DNA of 40,163 bases from a virus. The notes below the pieces were generated by a model, which saw nothing but the letters and a program-made list of their open reading frames with translations, ran no database searches and was not told the origin of the DNA. The DNA is taken from positions 1 through 40,163 of the IMG/VR virus record IMGVR_UViG_3300033994_001077. One strand, written 5' to 3'. Positions 35,801-40,163 of the stretch are shown piece by piece (the first letter of the stretch is position 1; each line of letters begins with the position of its first letter). A program made the translations under genes and the position numbers.

Positions 35801-37722
35801 TGACCTGTTCTACTTGTATCTTGATACGTATAAATTGGTTCGGGTCTACCTAAGAAGGTGTTATCCGTCCATCTTGCACTATTATTTTCACTAATTTTTA
35901 AATCATATGGTGGAAACCACATAACTCTACCTCCGTTATTTCCTCTTTCACAATATGGTAAATCGTTATAAGTAAATCCCGGTGTATTTGATGTTTTCCA
36001 AGCTAAATTCTCAATTGAGAACATATATTTTTTAGCATAGAATCCATCACCTTGTTTAATTATGTTTGTAGATACCCCTTGAAAAGTTGCTTTACCGTCT
36101 GACATTGGGGCGTAATTTATGTTCCAAACTCTACTATCTCCTCCCAAAACACTATCGTCAAATTTTCTAATATTTGCGGTTCTTTTCATGGTATCAGAAT
36201 AGTTCATATATGACCTGTCTTTTGTCCATACTCTACAGTATTCAACTCCAGTTTCTTCTCCTGAAAATTTATCTACATACTTAATATTAGAACCTCTTGA
36301 CATTACTGTCTGTCCTTCCTTGAATATTCTACTTGTTTGGTCAATTACGTTACCAACGTGAGTACGTGAACCTTCACCACCTTTTGGCATAGAATCCAAA
36401 AGTTGTTGTGTTTTATCTAATAATGAATCGGGTCTAAATGTAAATTTGGTAGAAAGTGAATCGTTTAATTTTCCAGATTCATCTCCCCATTCAGCATTAT
36501 TTACTCCTAATTTATTTATCGAGTTACGGCTAATCCATGTTAATTTACCACCAATCTGACCACCTTGTGAAATATTTCTTGTTCTTTCAAATAATTCAGC
36601 AGCCACGGGGTCAAACATTAAACTAAGATAGTAACTACTTTTAACCATATTGTCGTTAAAGTCTGACATTGTATATTTAACGTCGTTACTTCTATCATCA
36701 CCCATGTAAGCCTCACCTTTTGGCGCTTCGAGACCTAATAAATTTTTGATGCCTTCCCCAACTCTATCTGCAAATTGAAATATTTTAGATGATTGTTGTG
36801 ACCTAGCCGTTGTGGTATAGTTAGGTGCATATTTTGAATATGTTAATAAATCAAATAACACTTGTTTAGGTCCTTGACCCATATATTCAATAAACAAATC
36901 GGAAGGTTTTCTTCCCGGTTTTGGTCTTCTTTGTATTCCAACCATTGAACCAATTGCTCCTGTGATATCTTGTAAGATAGCTCCCGCTTGTGTTCTAGCT
37001 TCTGGTCTATTTTGTATTGGGTTTCTTGGGTTTGTTAAATAATCACCGGGTATTTCACTAAAAGGTAATTGTGTACCTGCTACTGTTTGTAAAAAATCTA
37101 TACCTTTACCTAATAAAGTTGATGATACGGTAATTCTATTATTAAATTCAACTAATGGTTCTCTACCTGTTATTAAATTTAAAGCAGTTGAGGTATTTCC
37201 ATTCAACGCATCAATAAGTCTAACTCTACCAACGGTTGCCGCCTCTAAATTCCTTTGTATTCTTGCAAAAACAGGTCCTTGGCTATTATCTCTAATGTTA
37301 CTTGTGGCAAATTTCATTAACTTTGAATCTTCATCAAAGTTCTGTCCCGTCATTATACTAATTAAATTAGTTGTTTGAGGTTCAAACGAATCAACATACC
37401 CAGCAAATAACATACCATTATATAATGATTGTAAAGCAGGTAAAGACGTATCGATATATTCTTCTATTGTACTATTTGGTGGTAAGTATAAATTATTACC
37501 CGCAGAATTACCATAATAAATTGCAAAGTTTGTTTTTACGTCACCCGGGTCAACGTTTGGCATATCCCTTAGTGTTTGTACCTCATAGTTCGTACTAGTG
37601 AAAGTCTGAGGTCCATTAGGTACTTTAAGAGTTCTAGCGATTAAGTAATCTCTAAAACCTTCCTTGGAGTCAGGTATTCCCGATTTATTCCTACTGGTAT
37701 CAAAATCTAAATAAGTTGGCAT
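32815..37722 (-). CDS. 1635-aa baseplate/tail-tube protein with OmpA-like motif
   Basis: Large structural protein after the tape measure. The N-terminus (MPTYLDFDTSRNKSGIPDSK) reads like T4-like baseplate openings. Around residues 870-915 there is an OmpA-C-like pattern: DITIKIESSCSS, then DDYNAKLSLRRSHSIIQDVF, comparable to the YN-x-x-LS-x-RR-A motif of peptidoglycan-binding OmpA domains. A Pro-rich linker (EQPKPTPTPEPVKP, about residue 1035) follows, and then a conserved-looking region with RIGDFYHSKIIIRDVNISYD and VQPMIATVTCSIAFIGGQGL that I associate with tail-tube/baseplate interface proteins. The end is Lys-rich. It lies before the gp53-like gene with TAATG overlap. A T4 gp48/gp54-type role is possible. 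Confidence 0.6.
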   Translation of the reverse strand: MPTYLDFDTSRNKSGIPDSKEGFRDYLIARTLKVPNGPQTFTSTNYEVQTLRDMPNVDPGDVKTNFAIYYGNSAGNNLYLPPNSTIEEYIDTSLPALQSLYNGMLFAGYVDSFEPQTTNLISIMTGQNFDEDSKLMKFATSNIRDNSQGPVFARIQRNLEAATVGRVRLIDALNGNTSTALNLITGREPLVEFNNRITVSSTLLGKGIDFLQTVAGTQLPFSEIPGDYLTNPRNPIQNRPEARTQAGAILQDITGAIGSMVGIQRRPKPGRKPSDLFIEYMGQGPKQVLFDLLTYSKYAPNYTTTARSQQSSKIFQFADRVGEGIKNLLGLEAPKGEAYMGDDRSNDVKYTMSDFNDNMVKSSYYLSLMFDPVAAELFERTRNISQGGQIGGKLTWISRNSINKLGVNNAEWGDESGKLNDSLSTKFTFRPDSLLDKTQQLLDSMPKGGEGSRTHVGNVIDQTSRIFKEGQTVMSRGSNIKYVDKFSGEETGVEYCRVWTKDRSYMNYSDTMKRTANIRKFDDSVLGGDSRVWNINYAPMSDGKATFQGVSTNIIKQGDGFYAKKYMFSIENLAWKTSNTPGFTYNDLPYCERGNNGGRVMWFPPYDLKISENNSARWTDNTFLGRPEPIYTYQDTSRTGQLSFKVVVDHPSILNLLVREEFKNMSDDEAENYINAFFAGCIDLDFYALIRKYANLDASDISLIKSFLNNNKEPDTILQYMPAVDSPVNVDPLQQMFNATGSGDNTGGKGGAKDIILKYANDIPGPNLQTLVSPKKYSDLFQSYSGQSLTYQNTLGTLLQFMTGKTDTQIIKETGYIFGSKKTNGATPPVVSFTDSDVTEQKNLLAKYFTDAQTNYETFIKTLSEIKTNLNGKTAQDITIKIESSCSSVNTDDYNAKLSLRRSHSIIQDVFDKIKASGSNPQIDWINDIKPVNKTNSDNDKVVIPELREIILGTPMQVKKEYTFKSLGYDYEGKIIIDTYNYGESFNGKGPEEICRGKEFIKTIVNGKSLKEYSPIAFYCRQSKFSADYKITPIPEQPKPTPTPEPVKPVTINVPGRPSRKPAIDPMKRVIMKTLSECHYFKKLEEESPLQFKSLKEKLKYFHPGFHSTTPEGLNARLTFMLQCIRPGDTIPVKGIADQTDVAARNTSFGPPPVCVLRIGDFYHSKIIIRDVNISYDEGVWDLNPEGIGVQPMIATVTCSIAFIGGQGLSKPVERLQNALSSNFFANTEMYDERSIATNETIGGEKADKFTREFLQSLPQIKEQSPSTDPNANTDNINESYIAAGQNGLDLIYTKNVEEVFTNTKNYFDKYVSTYDNVVTKYGTEIGSLLLHPDYREINKYDVYTSTSLTPGKTLQLFGLTKKGAEVTEFLGKFRKGLDKFIDNSSTTYLCEMLGFDKELSGSKLTDMNQNILKPFFKKLIETTLDEISNGNLLTEIETNRNSLVKSLDSVNFIVKFAKDTYVETPKVTSSTLSGFTSDLIYNEYKTCIEYIETNTPKMYEDLTSTINVVNPSVGQPEFEKIMKQLLFTNYTVIQNYFNNKPSAPYSGLLKIDSGIYSEKDVKKLLKRVEKFNEPTDKKKFKFTTFKSRKSSKEIKFKINVTATETDNTIIAESKKVHAKNLEAEDNKLNYYRKT

Positions 37723-37736
37723 TTATGTTTTACTTT

Positions 37737-37743
37737 ATAAATA
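37737..37743 (-). promoter_or_regulatory. TATTTAT element before the 1635-aa gene
   Basis: Minus-strand ATCTATTTATAAAG lies 14 nt before the ATG at 37722, in the 47-bp gap after the tape measure. Confidence 0.38.
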
Positions 37744-37769
37744 GATGTTTTTTAATTTCTATATTATTA

Positions 37770-39686
37770 TTATACTCTTTTAATTGTGGTAAACGGTCCA
37801 TTATATTCATTTGGGTTCAACGCATCCATTATACTTTGACTCCATCCTGGCATTTCTAATAATCCACCCGCTAATTTATTCATGTTAACATCTGACTTGA
37901 AGTTAATACTAAGTGTACTATCTTTATTCTGATTATTATTTGATGTAAGGTTTTCATTATTTTTATCAGGGGGGGTATTAACATCGGCACCTTTTGATGT
38001 GACACCATCTACTTTTGCCTTTTTATCTGTAATTACTGTGTTTAACTTTGAGTTAACGTCATCGGATGCCGCTTGGACATATCCTTTTGCTGACTCTCTC
38101 ATTTTTTTTGATTCACCTGAAATAACATCAAAATCAACACCCAACGCTTTCATTGTGTTTTTTCCGGCTTTTCCGGACTCAACAGTTAATAGTCTTAAAA
38201 TATAATTTACATCCCTTGTTACTAATTCAATGTTGGTTGCTTGTCCCCTAATAATATCTTCAGGTGTTTTTTCAGATTCTCTTTTTTGATATTCAGCTAA
38301 AGACTCCGCTTGTGATTGTGTTAATTCCTCTAATGCAACTTCTTTAACATCCTTTTTAAGACCAAGTATTTCCCTCATTTTATCTCCTTGAACTTCCATT
38401 ACCATTTTACCATCTTTCATATGGGCGAGGTTAGTAATTAAGTCTGTTTGGTCTTTATCCAATTTTAATCCATTCGATAACATTGACATAGCCGCTGATG
38501 ACCTTTCAGCCGCAGCTACCGCTCCTTGAGTTAGTTCCTTATATGAAATACCCATTTGGTCAGCCATTGCTTTGGCTTTCCTAATATTAATACCGGTTAT
38601 TTCAAATTTACCCCCTTCTTTATTAAATGTCGCTAAAGATTGAGCAGCACCAATCAATGCGTCTTGTATACCCTCTACATTATTTGTGGCCATATACATC
38701 ATTTTTAATGGGTCTCCCAAATCACCAATCGCACCACCTATTGCCTGTAAATTAGCCGCCATATCAATTGCACCCTCTGGGTCCATAACTTTATTTGCAA
38801 TTGTGAAAGTCTCTTCCATTGACATTCTAAATTCCTTTGCTTTGGTCACCATATTAGCCAAACCTTGGACACCATCTTTAAATCCGTATTGATTAATTTT
38901 ATCTAAACTTCCACCAACTTCTTTTAACATTGATTTAGAATCTAAACCAAGTTTCATCATTCTTTGACCTGAAATTTGAATTTGTTTTGCAGTATCACTA
39001 GCACCATAACCAATTTTTTCAAAAGCAGGTAACATTGCTGTTAAATCTGATAATGTCCCAACATATGCTTTAGCTGATTGTCCAACTTTGTCCCATGTTT
39101 CACTATTAATTAAATTAAATTTACTTGTTGTTTTTGTTAAATCTAAAGATGCTGTAACAATTTCTTGAAACCCTATCTTATATTTCATTAGAGGAACACT
39201 ACTATTAGTTAATTCTTCTCTAACACCCTCAGATAGTTTTCCCGTTAAACTAGTTCCCTCATTGACTTGATGTAGTAGTTCGGTTTGTTCTGTTAAATAT
39301 CCTAAAAATCTTTCGTATGTACCTTTTATTAAATTGGAACCAATTACCTTTACATCGTTAAGTTTACCTTCCGAATTAATTAAGGAACTAATCGCTTCAT
39401 TAGCTTTAATATAAGAATCCTGTATACCAGAATATGAGTTATCCACTTCTTGTGTTTTAGCTAAATCTGCAGCAACTCCGACCAACTTACCCATAAAACT
39501 ACCTTCTTTATTATTACTACCATTATCTTTAAATGTTTTATAGTAATTGTAAGCGGCACCCGCATTCGTATGGTCAGTAGAAGTCATGGCCCCGTATGTT
39601 ATAGGAGGGGTTTGTTGTGCGCACCATTCTTGTTCAAATTCAGAAATACTTGCGGTTTTCGCTAATTTTGATAAATCTTTTGCCAT
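37770..39686 (-). CDS. Tail tape measure protein
   Basis: 638 aa, largely helical and Ala/Gly/Met-rich in its middle, as expected for a tape measure. It sets tail length and is ejected with the DNA. The central region has the repetitive, mildly hydrophobic helical style (MAANLQAIGGAIGDLGDPLK, then AIAVL-like LIGAAQSL and QGAVAAAERSSAAMSML). At about 1.5 Å per residue, 638 aa would give a tail near 95 nm, similar to T4 (gp29, 590 aa); this is a rough estimate. It follows the tail-assembly chaperone by 13 nt, the conserved place for tape measures. A TATTTAT element precedes its ATG by only 4 nt. Confidence 0.8.
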   Translation of the reverse strand: MAKDLSKLAKTASISEFEQEWCAQQTPPITYGAMTSTDHTNAGAAYNYYKTFKDNGSNNKEGSFMGKLVGVAADLAKTQEVDNSYSGIQDSYIKANEAISSLINSEGKLNDVKVIGSNLIKGTYERFLGYLTEQTELLHQVNEGTSLTGKLSEGVREELTNSSVPLMKYKIGFQEIVTASLDLTKTTSKFNLINSETWDKVGQSAKAYVGTLSDLTAMLPAFEKIGYGASDTAKQIQISGQRMMKLGLDSKSMLKEVGGSLDKINQYGFKDGVQGLANMVTKAKEFRMSMEETFTIANKVMDPEGAIDMAANLQAIGGAIGDLGDPLKMMYMATNNVEGIQDALIGAAQSLATFNKEGGKFEITGINIRKAKAMADQMGISYKELTQGAVAAAERSSAAMSMLSNGLKLDKDQTDLITNLAHMKDGKMVMEVQGDKMREILGLKKDVKEVALEELTQSQAESLAEYQKRESEKTPEDIIRGQATNIELVTRDVNYILRLLTVESGKAGKNTMKALGVDFDVISGESKKMRESAKGYVQAASDDVNSKLNTVITDKKAKVDGVTSKGADVNTPPDKNNENLTSNNNQNKDSTLSINFKSDVNMNKLAGGLLEMPGWSQSIMDALNPNEYNGPFTTIKRV

Positions 39687-39690
39687 ACAT

Positions 39691-39697
39691 ATAAATA
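39691..39697 (-). promoter_or_regulatory. TATTTAT element before the tape measure
   Basis: Minus-strand ATCTATTTATATGT sits immediately before the ATG at 39686 and just after the stop of the frameshift extension. So close to the start it is hard to read as a normal promoter unless the transcript is nearly leaderless. Confidence 0.33.
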
Positions 39698-39699
39698 GA

Positions 39700-39849
39700 T
39701 TACTGTTGGTTTTCTATTTCCAAAATATAATCAATATAGTATCTTCTTATATAAATTGGCATAGAATTTATGTCCCCATAAGAGAATCCTCGTTTAACGA
39801 GGAATAAAATTTCTGAAAGTTGGTTTTTCTTATAGTCCGTAGAAAGGGC
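39700..39849 (-). CDS. Frameshift-encoded C-terminal extension of tail-assembly chaperone
   Basis: A second reading frame runs through and past the stop of the gp26-like gene. From GCC at 39849 it encodes 49 residues: ALSTDYKKNQLSEILFLVK, then RGFSYGDINSMPIYIRRYYI, ending EIENQQ. The motif pattern (Y-x-D-[IL]-x-x-MP-x-Y-x-RR-[YF]) is one I associate with proteins found right before tape measures in T4-like phages. The frame has no good start codon of its own before an ATG two thirds of the way in. It joins the upstream frame in a T6 run (39856-39851) followed by CGC. It is therefore best read as the extension of a chaperone fusion, made by +1 or -2 frameshifting. Confidence 0.65.
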   Translation of the reverse strand, partial: ALSTDYKKNQLSEILFLVKRGFSYGDINSMPIYIRRYYIDYILEIENQQ

Positions 39850-40163
39850 GAAAAAACTCAACCCCAAACCCAATATAAAATTGGATATCTTCTCCTGATG
39901 GGGTTTTTGTTGTTTGTTTAAGGTCTACACCTGGTCTATGTTCTGAAACATATTTTTTAAAGTCTTGGGAATCTTTAATTGGTAATTTTTCAATGAAGTT
40001 TCTAATGTTCATTTGGTCTTTATTACCCTCAACAGATTTAATCATCATTTCTAATTGTTTTGTGATAACTGGAGCATATCCACTACCATTCCAACTTTTT
40101 TGAATTTCTGATATTTCATTTTCTTGTTTTGGTGTTAAAAATTTAAAAGTAATACCAATTTTA
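39830..40163 (-). CDS. Tail-assembly chaperone / gp26-like protein, 5' end beyond window
   Basis: Partial: the frame is open through the right edge, so the N-terminus is missing; 110 codons plus the stop are visible. The end of the protein has the gp26-like pattern FIEKLPIKDSQDFKKYVSEH, then PGVDLKQTTKTPSGEDI and FGVEFFRPFYGL. In T4-like phages proteins of this type help assemble the hub or tail and lie before the tape measure; here a +1/-2 frame extension overlaps the stop. An internal ATG at 40048 exists but the frame continues well upstream of it, so it is not the true start. The family is judged from memory of the C-terminal pattern. Confidence 0.62.
   Translation of the reverse strand, partial: KIGITFKFLTPKQENEISEIQKSWNGSGYAPVITKQLEMMIKSVEGNKDQMNIRNFIEKLPIKDSQDFKKYVSEHRPGVDLKQTTKTPSGEDIQFYIGFGVEFFRPFYGL
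39848..39859 (-). other. Candidate programmed frameshift site
   Basis: In frame the minus strand reads GAG TTT TTT CGC. A +1 slip of tRNA-Phe from TTT to TTC, helped by the CGC codon (likely rare in this AT-rich genome), or a -2 slip on the T6 run, would both enter the extension frame. The two options differ by one Phe. A 7-bp inverted repeat (CCTCGTT/AACGAGG, 39789-39803) lies about 47 nt downstream. Confidence 0.55.

Noticed and set aside
39789-39803. Inverted repeat CCTCGTT/AACGAGG as a terminator
   Set aside because: No T tract follows on either strand, and on the minus strand it is inside the frameshift-encoded extension. It is kept only as a possible stimulatory hairpin.
39830-40048. 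A complete 72-aa gene starting at 40048
   Set aside because: The same frame is open for 38 codons more up to the right edge, with typical coding sequence, so this ATG is internal to a longer gene.

Overview
This window looks like part of the genome of a large T4-like contractile-tailed phage (myovirus). Every credible gene lies on the minus strand, so the window reads functionally from right to left. It holds T4-type baseplate and tail proteins (gp25-, gp6-, gp53- and hub-like proteins, a tape measure, and a tail-assembly chaperone) next to a T4-type replication and recombination set (gp32-like SSB, UvsX-like recombinase, FEN-type 5' nuclease, gp41-like helicase). The DNA is AT-rich. Most starts lack a Shine-Dalgarno sequence and have A-rich leaders, and one promoter candidate resembles the TTG/TAnnTTTG type. 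Together these suggest a Bacteroidota host; this is inference, since no host gene is present.

Layout in transcription order. (1) 40163-26015, tail block: the C-terminal part of a gp26-like tail-assembly chaperone with an apparent frameshift extension, a tape measure (638 aa), a 1635-aa baseplate protein with an OmpA-like motif, a gp53-like wedge protein, a 2077-aa hub protein and a small CX6C protein. (2) 26010-25008: a repeat-bearing coiled-coil protein and a Dps-like small protein, ending in a terminator. (3) 24856-24002: the gp32-like SSB as its own unit between two terminators. (4) 23915-17955: UvsX, 5' nuclease, a 147-aa protein with an internal duplication, DnaB-type helicase, B12-dependent class II ribonucleotide reductase and a DUF5522 Cys-cluster protein, ending in a strong terminator. 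(5) 17871-17542: a lone GNAT acetyltransferase boxed by terminators. (6) 17481-1: the second baseplate block, with gp25, gp6, a 1405-aa wedge or fibre protein with a long hydrophobic segment, four unassigned structural proteins, a 1515-aa wedge protein with a tail-protein-I-like region and Thr-Pro linkers, and a protein of at least 520 aa that is mostly a T-P-T-N-T-[LVI] repeat and runs off the left edge.

How the genes work together: blocks 1 and 6 build the tail and baseplate, with their largest products probably forming hub, wedge and host-contact parts. Blocks 3 and 4 copy and recombine the genome and supply deoxynucleotides. Four structural gene pairs share a single base in a TAATG stop/start, which suggests translational coupling. 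A TATTTAT element lies 4-18 nt before seven start codons, six of structural or tail-block genes plus GNAT, and was not seen before the replication genes; it is a candidate late-expression signal. No tRNA, CRISPR array, insertion sequence or plus-strand gene was found, and no gene-free stretch exceeds about 150 bp.

The observations most worth following are the probable programmed frameshift before the tape measure, the giant Thr-Pro repeat protein, the TATTTAT start-proximal element, and the membrane-like segment in the 1405-aa baseplate protein.
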